DNA of 13,023 nt from Lichenicola sp964245345. GTDB lineage: Bacteria > Pseudomonadota > Alphaproteobacteria > Acetobacterales > Acetobacteraceae. The stretch lies in the NCBI GenBank assembly GCA_964245345.1, contig CAXTMS010000095.1, positions 1 to 13,023 on the forward strand, given 5' to 3'. The notes below the pieces were generated by a model, which worked only from the letters and a program-made list of their open reading frames with translations, had not been told where the DNA came from and ran no database searches. The translations under genes and the position numbers were made by a program. Below, in pieces: positions 6,766-13,023 of this stretch (position 1 is the first letter of the stretch; each line of letters starts with the position of its first letter).

Positions 6766-7400
6766 GCCCGGAGTTCCGCCATGCCGGATTGAACCTGGCG
6801 GACGACCCGCGCGGGATCCGGCACCAGGTCGAGAGCGACGTCTTCGGCTTCTGGGTCTTCCTGATGAGCGACGCGGTGGTGTTCGCCGTGTTGTTTGCGC
6901 TCTACGGCACCATGATCGCCGCCCAGGCAGGCGGGCCCGGGCCAGCGGACGAGTTCAAGATGAAGTCCGCCTTCATCGAGACGCTGATCCTGCTCACCTC
7001 CTCGTTCACCTTCGGCATGGCCTCCCTAGCCCTGAAGCGGAACCGCCGGACGCGGGAATTGGTGCTGTGGCTGTCGGTGACGGTCGGGCTCGGACTCGCC
7101 TTCCTCGGCATGGAGACGCACGACTTCGTCACCATGGTGTCGCACGGCGCCACCGCCGGTCGCAGCGCCTTCCTGTCGGGTTTCTTCGTGCTGGTGGGGA
7201 CGCATGGGCTGCACGTCACCGTGGGTTTGCTCTGGCTCCTGGTGATGCTCGTGCAGGTCGTGACCATCGGCTGCGACGAGAAGGTGAAGATCAACCTGAT
7301 CCGCCTGTCCCTGTTCTGGCACTTCCTCGACATCATCTGGATCGTGATCTTCTCGGTGGTCTATCTCCAGGGCTTGATCGCACCGGCGGGCAGCGCATGA
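6753..7400 (+). CDS. cyoC: Cytochrome bo3-type ubiquinol oxidase subunit III
   Basis: A 215-aa integral membrane protein of the heme-copper oxidase subunit III family with five predicted membrane helices, close to the 204 aa of E. coli CyoC. Characteristic segments are SDVFGFWVFLMSDAVVFAVL near the start (about 28-47), FKMKSAFIETLILLTSSFTF, the FLSGFFVLVGTHGLHVTVGL segment with the conserved Gly-Thr-His-Gly, and the final SLFWHFLDIIWIVIFSVVYL. Subunit III carries no redox cofactor and supports assembly and stability of the proton-pumping core. The ATG at 6753 lies inside the end of cyoB (stop 6763-6765), so the two are translationally coupled. The stop overlaps the cyoD start (ATGA, 7397-7400). 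Confidence 0.94.
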   Translation: MDGIGPEFRHAGLNLADDPRGIRHQVESDVFGFWVFLMSDAVVFAVLFALYGTMIAAQAGGPGPADEFKMKSAFIETLILLTSSFTFGMASLALKRNRRTRELVLWLSVTVGLGLAFLGMETHDFVTMVSHGATAGRSAFLSGFFVLVGTHGLHVTVGLLWLLVMLVQVVTIGCDEKVKINLIRLSLFWHFLDIIWIVIFSVVYLQGLIAPAGSA

Positions 7401-7708
7401 CCTCGTCGCGTCTCGAGCGGGCGGATACGCTCACCTACGTCATCGGCTACGGCCTGGCGCTGCTGCTGACGTTTGTGGCCTTCGGGCTGGTCTGGCTTCG
7501 CCTGCTGACGGGCCGGACGGCCTTCTATGTCGTGCTTGGCCTCGGCCTCGTGCAGATGATGGTGCACTTCCGCTGCTTCCTGCACATCGACCTGCGGCGC
7601 AACGCCCGGCCTGACCTGCAGCTGCTGTTGTTCTCCTCGCTGATCGTGGCCCTCATGGTGGGCGGCACCCTGGTGGTCCTGTTCAATCTTCGCCACCGGA
7701 TGATGTGA
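7397..7708 (+). CDS. cyoD: Cytochrome bo3-type ubiquinol oxidase subunit IV
   Basis: A 103-aa protein with three hydrophobic helices (about 15-37, 42-60 and 74-97), matching the ~109 aa CyoD/subunit IV family (cytochrome c oxidase subunit IV, bacterial). The conserved middle segment QMMVHFRCFLHIDLRR fits the family's VQ..VH...FLH pattern. The ATG at 7397 overlaps the cyoC stop by 4 nt. A longer open frame starting at 7067 is only cyoC read in another frame. Subunit IV is thought to help CuB incorporation and complex assembly. No cyoE follows, and the GH15 gene starts 17 nt downstream. Confidence 0.92.
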   Translation: MTSSRLERADTLTYVIGYGLALLLTFVAFGLVWLRLLTGRTAFYVVLGLGLVQMMVHFRCFLHIDLRRNARPDLQLLLFSSLIVALMVGGTLVVLFNLRHRMM

Positions 7709-7725
7709 TCTTGAGCAAGGACAAC

Positions 7726-9498
7726 ATGTCGAAGCCAATCGAGCACTATGCCCTGATCGGCGATGGCCGCACGGTGGCGCTTGTCGCGCAGGATGGCAGC
7801 ATCGACTGGCTGTGCTGGCCGCGTTTCGACAGCGACGCCTGCCTGTCCGCCCTGCTCGGAGCAGAGGAGGCCGGGAGTTGGGGTATCGCGCCCGTGGCGC
7901 CGGCCACGGCGACCAGGCGCTATGAAGGCGACGACCTGGTGCTGCGGACCGAGTTCACCACGGCGGGCGGGCGCCTGATCCTTACCGACTTCATGCCGAT
8001 CCTCGGGGATGGCGGCTCTGCCGTGGTCCGCCGCCTCGAGGTTGCCGAGGGCGAGGTGGAGGTGGAGCTTCGGCTGTCGCTTCGTTTTGGCTTCGGCGCC
8101 ATTCCGCCCTGGTATGAGCCTGTGGCGGATGGCCTTTGCGGCGAGGTCGGGCCCGACCTCGTGGTGCTGCGCGGCCCCAGCCTGGCACGGGACGGTGACG
8201 TGATCCGCGCCCGCCTGATCCTCCATGCGGGCGAGCAGGTCGACTACGTGCTGCAGCACGCCAGCTCCGGCAACGGAGCGCCGGAACCGATCGACCCATC
8301 AAGGGCCCTGGTCGACACCATGGCCTGGTGGCGGGACTGGATCGCCCGGTTCGACAAGGCGACGGACTGGCCCGCCGCGGTGAAGCGGTCCCTGCTCACG
8401 CTTAGGGCGCTGACCTACCGGCCGACCGGCGGCATCGTCGCGGCCCCGACGCTCGGCCTGCCGGAGAAGCCGGGCGGGTCGATGAACTGGGACTATCGCT
8501 ACTGCTGGCTGCGCGACTCCACCTTCATGCTCACCGCCCTGTTGAACGCCGGCTTCCACTCGGAGGCCGAGGCCTGGCTGCGGTGGCTGCTCCGGGCCAT
8601 TGCCGGAGCACCGGACAAGATCCGGATCATGTACCGTGTCGACGGCGGACGCTCGATCAGTGAGAGCGAGATCGAGGACCTGCCCGGCTGGAACGGTGCC
8701 AGTCCCGTGCGGACCGGCAACGCCGCCGCAGGGCAGCGCCAGCTCGACGTCTATGGGGAGGTGTTGGACAGCGCCTCCCTGTGCGACCGCGCCGGTATAG
8801 CGCGCACCGCCCAGGGAGCCGCGATCGAGGCCCGGCTGGTCACCCGCCTCGAGGGCATCTGGCAGGAACCGGACCAGGGCATGTGGGAGTCCCGCGCCGC
8901 GCCGCAACACTACGTTTATTCCAAGGCAATGGCCTGGGTTGCCGTGGATCGCATCCTGCGCCTCGACGACCGCCACGGCAGCTGCACGGCGGCGCGACGC
9001 GCAGAACTGGAACGGCTGCGGGATGTCATCCACGCTGACGTCTGCGCGAAGGGTTACGACTCCGGCCGCAACAGCTTCATGCAGTCGTATGGGTCCCGCC
9101 ACCTCGACGCCAGCACGCTGCTGCTGCCCCTGGTCGGCTTTCTGCCCATCGACGACGAGCGCATCACCAACACGATCGCCGCAATCGAGCATGGGCTGAT
9201 GGAGAAGGGCTTCGTGCGGCGGCAGGAAGCTCCGTGGTTCGGCAGGGAGGAAGGGGCGTTCCTCGCCTGCTCCTGCTGGCTGGCCGACTGCATGGTCATG
9301 CAGGGCCGCCGCGATGAGGCCCGTATTCTGTTCGAGCGCGTGCTGGGGGTGTCGAACGACGTCGGCCTGCTGTCGGAGGAGTATCACGTGCCCTCGCGCC
9401 GCTTGGTGGGCAATTTCCCGCAGGCCCTCACGCACATCGCCGTAATCAACACCGGCCTTGGCCTGTGCGGCCCGCTGCTGCAGCGGGCTGCCGGTTGA
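7726..9498 (+). CDS. Glycoside hydrolase family 15 protein (glucoamylase/trehalase-like)
   Basis: A 590-aa protein of the two-domain bacterial GH15 type. The N-terminal beta-sandwich 'trehalase-like' domain opens with IEHYALIGDGRTVALVAQDG (5-24) and SIDWLCWPRFDS. The C-terminal (alpha/alpha)6 barrel shows NWDYRYCWLRDSTFML (254-269), GWNGASPVRTGNAAAGQRQL (321-340), MWESR (E388, probable catalytic acid) and LLSEEYHVPSRRLVGNFPQA (548-567; E551 or E552, probable base). Family members release glucose from alpha-glucans or hydrolyse trehalose; the substrate cannot be chosen from sequence. No signal peptide is visible, so cytoplasmic action is likely. I chose ATG 7726, preceded by AAGGA (7717-7721), over the upstream GTG 7705 that overlaps the cyoD stop. 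It sits 17 nt after cyoD, consistent with co-transcription. The gene is intact. Confidence 0.9.
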   Translation: MSKPIEHYALIGDGRTVALVAQDGSIDWLCWPRFDSDACLSALLGAEEAGSWGIAPVAPATATRRYEGDDLVLRTEFTTAGGRLILTDFMPILGDGGSAVVRRLEVAEGEVEVELRLSLRFGFGAIPPWYEPVADGLCGEVGPDLVVLRGPSLARDGDVIRARLILHAGEQVDYVLQHASSGNGAPEPIDPSRALVDTMAWWRDWIARFDKATDWPAAVKRSLLTLRALTYRPTGGIVAAPTLGLPEKPGGSMNWDYRYCWLRDSTFMLTALLNAGFHSEAEAWLRWLLRAIAGAPDKIRIMYRVDGGRSISESEIEDLPGWNGASPVRTGNAAAGQRQLDVYGEVLDSASLCDRAGIARTAQGAAIEARLVTRLEGIWQEPDQGMWESRAAPQHYVYSKAMAWVAVDRILRLDDRHGSCTAARRAELERLRDVIHADVCAKGYDSGRNSFMQSYGSRHLDASTLLLPLVGFLPIDDERITNTIAAIEHGLMEKGFVRRQEAPWFGREEGAFLACSCWLADCMVMQGRRDEARILFERVLGVSNDVGLLSEEYHVPSRRLVGNFPQALTHIAVINTGLGLCGPLLQRAAG

Positions 9499-9515
9499 GT
9501 GCCCTGACAGACGAC

Positions 9516-9521
9516 GAAGGA
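9516..9521 (+). promoter_or_regulatory. Ribosome-binding site fixing the SDR start
   Basis: GAAGGA ends 6 nt before ATG 9528, a good Shine-Dalgarno match at ideal spacing. It supports the start at 9528 over the in-frame ATG at 9465, which lies inside the GH15 coding region. Confidence 0.7.
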
Positions 9522-9527
9522 AACGCC

Positions 9528-10526
9528 ATGCCTAGAACTGCTGTGATTACGGGTGCCGGTGCCGGCGTCGGACGTGCCGTCGCCGAGGAGTTCGGTCGTC
9601 ATGGCTGGAACCTTGCCCTGCTCAGCCGCGATGCCGCCCGGCTTGAACTGGCCGCCGCGAAGCTCACCGGGAGCTACGGCATACGCGCAATCGGGATACC
9701 CACGGACGTCGCGGACGCGGACGCGGTAGAGGCGGCCGCGGAACGCACCGAGACCGAGCTCGGCCCGATCGACGTATGGGTCAACGTGGCGATGGCCACC
9801 GTGTTCGCGCCCGTGTCCAAGCTCACCGCGCCCGAGATCAAGCGCGGCACCGATGTCACCTACCTCGGTCAGGTGCACGGCATGATGGCGGCGCTGGCCC
9901 GCATGCGGACGCGCAACCACGGCACCATTGTCAACGTCGGCTCCGCGCTGGCTTACCGGTCCGTCCCGCTCCAGGCGATCTACTGCGGCGCCAAGGCCGC
10001 CATTCGCGGCTTCACCGACAGCCTCCGCTCCGAGATCATCCATGACAAGCTAGACGTCCACATCACCATGGTCGACCTGCCGGCGGTGAACACGCCGCAG
10101 TTCGACTGGGCGATGAACAAGATGGGCAAGAAGGCCCAGCCGGTGCCGCCGATCTACCAGCCGGAGGTGCCGGCGCGCGCGATCTACTTCGCCGCCACCC
10201 ACCGCCGCCGGGACATATGGGTCGGCTTCCCCACCGTCGCGGCCATCCTGGCGAACCGCATCGCCCCTAGCCTGATCGATCGCTACCTGGCCAAGTCCGG
10301 CTACAGCGGCCAGCTCACCGACCAGGACCTGCCCGCCGATGCGCCCGCCAACCTCGACCACGCGGTGCCTGGCCCGTACGGCGCGCATGGCCGCTTCGAC
10401 AAGCGCCACCCGCGCACCGGCAGCTGGGAGATGTTCACGGACCGGCACAAGATGGCGTTCCTGGCCGGCGCCGCCGTGCTCGGCGTGCTCGGAGTGCATG
10501 AGCTCGCCAGGAAGCTCGACATCTGA
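9528..10526 (+). CDS. Short-chain dehydrogenase/reductase with hydrophobic C-terminal tail
   Basis: A 332-aa classical-type SDR. It has the nucleotide-binding TGAGAGVG (8-15), DV near 60-61, NVAM (86-89) where most SDRs have NNAG, and the catalytic set S139, Y152 and K156 (YCGAK). It should oxidise an alcohol or reduce a carbonyl using NAD(P)(H); the substrate is unknown. The core ends near residue 245, and about 85 more residues follow: a Pro/Asp/His-rich stretch and a hydrophobic segment (about 309-324, MAFLAGAAVLGVLGV) ending in a short basic tail. The tail suggests peripheral or tail-anchored membrane association. It starts 29 nt after the GH15 gene and ends 12 nt before the DoxX-like gene. 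Known bacterial SDRs with this tail often accompany DoxX and GMC genes, which fits here but is recalled, not searched. Confidence 0.88.
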   Translation: MPRTAVITGAGAGVGRAVAEEFGRHGWNLALLSRDAARLELAAAKLTGSYGIRAIGIPTDVADADAVEAAAERTETELGPIDVWVNVAMATVFAPVSKLTAPEIKRGTDVTYLGQVHGMMAALARMRTRNHGTIVNVGSALAYRSVPLQAIYCGAKAAIRGFTDSLRSEIIHDKLDVHITMVDLPAVNTPQFDWAMNKMGKKAQPVPPIYQPEVPARAIYFAATHRRRDIWVGFPTVAAILANRIAPSLIDRYLAKSGYSGQLTDQDLPADAPANLDHAVPGPYGAHGRFDKRHPRTGSWEMFTDRHKMAFLAGAAVLGVLGVHELARKLDI

Positions 10527-10538
10527 CCGGAGCCCGCG

Positions 10539-10928
10539 ATGACTCTTCTTTCCCTCGTGTCCCGGCTCTGCCTCGTCTGCCTGTTCCCGCTGAGCGCGCT
10601 CGACAAGGTCAGGCACCGGCAGCAGGCCCTCGACCAGGCCAGGTCCGGCCCGCTGCCGGACGCGCCGCTGCTGATCGACGCCGGCATCGTGATCGAGACG
10701 GTGGCGCCGCTCTGCATCGTCACCGGCCGGTTCGACCGTCCGGCGGCGTTCTTGCTGGCCGGGTTCTGCGCGGTCACGGCACTCGGCTACCACCGGTTCT
10801 GGACCTATGACGACCTCCGCGCGCCCGGAAAGAGCAAGGGGCGCGAGGAGATGTGGGAGTTCCTGAAGAACTTCGGCCTGATCGGTGGCCTGCTCACCGT
10901 CGCCTTCCCCAAGCAGACCCGTGGCTGA
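10539..10928 (+). CDS. DoxX-like small membrane protein
   Basis: A 129-aa protein with four hydrophobic segments (about 1-20, 44-62, 66-84 and 108-124), the layout of DoxX-family proteins. The first helix ends in PLSALDKVRHRQQAL, resembling the 'FS.iDK' signature of the family. The middle contains a YHRFWTYDD loop, and the end has MWEFLKNFGLIGGLL, the conserved FLKN..L.GG segment of DoxX. The best known relative, DoxD/DoxA of Acidianus, forms a thiosulfate:quinone oxidoreductase; most DoxX proteins have no proven function. The start at 10539 is preceded by GGAG 12 nt after the SDR stop. It lies 11 nt before the GMC gene, so it may partner that flavoprotein at the membrane (inference). Confidence 0.8.
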   Translation: MTLLSLVSRLCLVCLFPLSALDKVRHRQQALDQARSGPLPDAPLLIDAGIVIETVAPLCIVTGRFDRPAAFLLAGFCAVTALGYHRFWTYDDLRAPGKSKGREEMWEFLKNFGLIGGLLTVAFPKQTRG

Positions 10929-10939
10929 TCGGAACCGGC

Positions 10940-12511
10940 ATGCCTGACGACCATTACGACATCATCGTCATCGGCAGCGGACCCGGCGGCGGCTCGCTCG
11001 CCCAGCGTCTGGCGCCCACCGGCAAGCGCATCCTGATGCTTGAGCGGGGCGACTACCTGCCGCGCTCGCGGGCGAACTGGGACTCGAAGACCGTGTTCGT
11101 CGATGGCCGCTACCAGGTGGACGAAACCTGGTACGGCAAGGATGGCCAGAGCTTCAAGCCGGGCCTGCACTACTGGGTCGGCGGCAACTCCAAGGTCTAC
11201 GGCTCCGCCCTGTTCCGCCTGCGCGAGGCGGATTTCGGCGAGATCCGCCACAAGGACGGCATCTCCCCGGCATGGCCGCTCGGCTACGACGTCTTCGAGC
11301 CGTTCTACACGGAGGCGGAGACGCTGTTCCACGTCCACGGCCAGCGCGGCGAGGATCCCAACGAGCCCTGGTCCTCCGCCCCCTACGCCTTTCCGGCCGT
11401 CAAGCACGAGCCCCGCATCGAGCAGCTCAGCGACATCCTCCGGGGCGAGGGGCTGCACCCCTTCCACCTGCCGCTCGGCATCAAGCTGGACCAGAACCCG
11501 GACGGCTCCGCCACCACCTATAGCCCCTGCATCCGCTGTGACGCGTTCGACGGCTTCCCGTGCGCGATCAACGCCAAGGCCGACGCGCAGGTCATCTGCG
11601 TCGATCCGACGAAGCAAGCGCACCCCAACTTCACCCTGCTCACCGGCGCCTACGTGACCCGGCTGGAAACCGACCCGTCGGGCCAGACCGTCAAGCGCGT
11701 CGTCGTGCTGCGCGACGGCAAGGTCGAGCACTACTCGGCCGACATCGTGGTCGCGGCCTGCGGGGCGCTGTCCACGGCCCTGCTGATGCTGCGCTCGGCC
11801 AATGACAAGCATCCGAACGGTCTGGCCAACGGGTCCGATCAGGTCGGCCGCAACTACGTGCGGCACAACATGTCGGTCGTAATGGCGCTGCTCAAGGAGC
11901 CGAACCACACCGTGTTCCAGAAGACGCTCGCGATCAGCGACTACTATCTCGACACGCCGGACTGGGAGTTTCCGCTCGGCCTCATCCAGATGTGCGCGAC
12001 GTCGCACGGCGAGCAGATCCGCGGCGAGGCGCCCCTGCCGGCGCTGATGAACCTCGTCCCCGGCTGGACTTTCGACAAGATGGCCGAGCATTCGATCGAT
12101 TTCTGGCTCCAGAGCGAGGACCTGCCGCATCCGGAAAGCCGCGTGTCCTACCGGGACGGCAAGGTCGTGCTCAACGTCGAGCAGACCAACATGGAGGCCG
12201 CCACCCGGCTGAAGAGCAAGCTCGAGGACCTGCTGACGCCGATGAACGCCTGGCCGAAGCTGATCGACCGCGACCTCTACCTTGGCAAGGGCATCCCGCT
12301 CAGCGGCACCGCCCACCAGGCCGGCACCCTGCGCTTCGGCACCGACCCGGCCACCTCCGTGCTCGACCTCGACTGCAAGGCGCACGAGCTGGACAACCTC
12401 TACGTCACGGATGCGAGCTTCTTCCCCTCCATCGGCGCCGTGAACCCGACGCTCACCATCATCGCCAACGCCCTGAGGGTCGCCGACGTCATCGGACGAC
12501 GGCTCGGCTGA
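10940..12511 (+). CDS. GMC-family FAD-dependent oxidoreductase
   Basis: A 523-aa flavoprotein. The N-terminus carries the FAD dinucleotide fold YDIIVIGSGPGGGSLAQRL (6-24) with acidic E35 closing the motif (LERG). HYWVGGNSKVYGSALFRLR (78-96) is the second FAD-contact region. The C-terminal domain holds the GMC catalytic pair, H459 (GTAHQAGTLRFG) and N502 (GAVNPTLTIIA). A CxxC...C cluster (C197, C200, C208) lies mid-protein. GMC enzymes oxidise alcohols or sugar hydroxyls, passing electrons to O2, quinone or a partner cytochrome. The short HxxG/NPT style is closer to bacterial dehydrogenases than to oxidases. No signal peptide is seen and no small Tat-exported subunit lies nearby. I chose ATG 10940, 11 nt after the DoxX-like gene, because it places the FAD motif at the usual distance from the start; the in-frame start at 10853 is read-through in the DoxX gene. 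Substrate unknown. Confidence 0.92.
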   Translation: MPDDHYDIIVIGSGPGGGSLAQRLAPTGKRILMLERGDYLPRSRANWDSKTVFVDGRYQVDETWYGKDGQSFKPGLHYWVGGNSKVYGSALFRLREADFGEIRHKDGISPAWPLGYDVFEPFYTEAETLFHVHGQRGEDPNEPWSSAPYAFPAVKHEPRIEQLSDILRGEGLHPFHLPLGIKLDQNPDGSATTYSPCIRCDAFDGFPCAINAKADAQVICVDPTKQAHPNFTLLTGAYVTRLETDPSGQTVKRVVVLRDGKVEHYSADIVVAACGALSTALLMLRSANDKHPNGLANGSDQVGRNYVRHNMSVVMALLKEPNHTVFQKTLAISDYYLDTPDWEFPLGLIQMCATSHGEQIRGEAPLPALMNLVPGWTFDKMAEHSIDFWLQSEDLPHPESRVSYRDGKVVLNVEQTNMEAATRLKSKLEDLLTPMNAWPKLIDRDLYLGKGIPLSGTAHQAGTLRFGTDPATSVLDLDCKAHELDNLYVTDASFFPSIGAVNPTLTIIANALRVADVIGRRLG

Positions 12512-12680
12512 CGACGAGCCCACGCCGTTAGGCCGCCTGGGAGCCCGTCCAAGAATACGCCGTGCCTACAATCCGATGCGCCCGTCACACTTGGCCGGTG
12601 CTCGCGGCCAGGAGGCGGCTCCGCTCCAGTTCCGGGCGGACGCGCCGGGTGTGCATCGTCGCGGAAGCGCCGACCCACTC
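12512..12680. other. Convergent intergenic gap with two weak hairpins
   Basis: Between the GMC stop and the stop of the minus-strand gene I see no gene. Two short hairpins could end transcription: GGCTCG/CGAGCC (12501-12520, 6-bp arms spanning the GMC stop) and TGGCCG/CGGCCA (12592-12610, 6-bp arms, 7-nt loop). Neither is followed by a T-run, so they are weak candidates for intrinsic terminators. Confidence 0.35.
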
Positions 12681-13023
12681 TCACTTATTACACCCCATAC
12701 TGGGGGTCCGGTAGCAGCGGAGCCAAAAGTTCGATCGGATTAGATCAGGGGCATCGTGAAGGTTTTCCCGAGGCGTGTGCCAAGCCAGCTGGGTTAGTTC
12801 CGTGTGTATACCCAGCGCGACCTCTCCAGGCGTTTCCGCAGCAACACCGTCGCCATGCAGCAGTGCCTCGACCGAAGCCAGCCCGCGTGCCACGGCCAGG
12901 TCGTGGTAGATCAGCAGCACCCGGTCGCCCTGAAACCGCCGGCAGATCCAGGCTGCGAGTTCGTGGCGCTCTGCGTCCAGCAGGATCGCTACGTAGTTCG
13001 TGTGCAGGTGCCAGACGCTTCCC
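12681..13023 (-). CDS. Unrecognised protein, C-terminal 113 residues (5' end outside window)
   Basis: The minus-strand frame is open from the right window edge to a TGA at 12681-12683. It begins GSVWHLHTNYVAILLDAERH and continues with LAAWICRRFQGDRVLLIYHD and LAVARGLASVEALLHGDGVA, ending in ...SMGCNK. The alternating hydrophobic and charged pattern and absence of stops suggest a real gene, and the open frame extends upstream of the GTG near 12920. The last ~25 residues (from about IRSNFWLRC) look less protein-like, so the natural C-terminus may have been altered. I do not recognise a family or catalytic motif. It converges on the GMC gene and is not part of the oxidase operon. Confidence 0.5.
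   Translation of the reverse strand, partial: GSVWHLHTNYVAILLDAERHELAAWICRRFQGDRVLLIYHDLAVARGLASVEALLHGDGVAAETPGEVALGIHTELTQLAWHTPRENLHDAPDLIRSNFWLRCYRTPSMGCNK

Noticed and set aside
8299..9435. 378-residue minus-strand open frame opposite the GH15 gene
   Set aside because: Antisense shadow. The plus strand carries all GH15 motifs in order.
10805..12523. 572-residue open frame on the minus strand opposite the GMC gene
   Set aside because: It is rich in V/G/R/D/H/A in the manner of antisense frames in high-GC DNA, has no family motifs, and lies fully opposite a gene with clear FAD and catalytic motifs.
12592..12610. Intrinsic terminator after the GMC gene
   Set aside because: The stem is only 6 bp and no T-tract follows; kept only as a weak remark in the intergenic entry.
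1..13023. CRISPR array, tRNA, rRNA or riboswitch
   Set aside because: Reading through the sequence I saw no regularly spaced repeats and no recognisable tRNA or rRNA segments. Gaps between the intact genes are too short for a riboswitch, and the longer left-hand gaps show only the palindromes listed.

Overview
The window is GC-rich throughout, with strong G/C bias at third codon positions. Its genes (a complete quinol-oxidase operon, an IS66 element, plasmid-partition debris) suggest an alphaproteobacterium, with Acetobacteraceae/Rhodospirillales or a Methylobacterium-like group most plausible. That placement is an inference from composition and protein style. No rRNA, tRNA or taxonomic marker is present.

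Left part (1-3660) is accessory DNA in decay. It opens inside an IS66-family insertion sequence: the 3' end of tnpA, complete tnpB and complete tnpC. The right end of the IS66 element is not visible. Directly after tnpC comes the tail of what looks like a ParB-type plasmid partition protein, which is 5'-truncated and broken internally. Next come a pair of strong palindromes, a small frameshifted plasmid-style gene, the first ~20 codons of another small gene, and a frameshifted gene remnant on the minus strand. This looks like the backbone of a plasmid, or of an integrated plasmid, that has been cut up by insertion and deletion.

Central and right part (3695-12511) is one compact, intact plus-strand block of eight genes. 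The adjacent genes overlap or lie at most 29 nt apart, so it could be a single transcript. It begins with cyoABCD, a bo3-type quinol oxidase; the subunit II copper site is absent, as expected for a quinol oxidase. Next follow a GH15 glucoamylase/trehalase-like glycoside hydrolase, a short-chain dehydrogenase with a hydrophobic C-terminal tail, a small DoxX-like membrane protein and a GMC-family FAD oxidoreductase. cyoE (heme O synthase) is not present. A 15-bp palindrome lies about 35 nt upstream of the probable cyoA start.

Reading the genes together, the cassette would supply a terminal quinol oxidase plus enzymes able to release a sugar (GH15) and oxidise a hydroxyl group (GMC, SDR), with a membrane protein of a family linked elsewhere to quinone-dependent enzymes (DoxX). 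A quinone-linked carbohydrate or alcohol oxidation module is therefore a reasonable hypothesis, but nothing in the sequence proves that the parts act in one pathway.

The right edge (12512-13023) holds a convergent intergenic gap and the 3' part of an unrecognised minus-strand gene that runs off the window.
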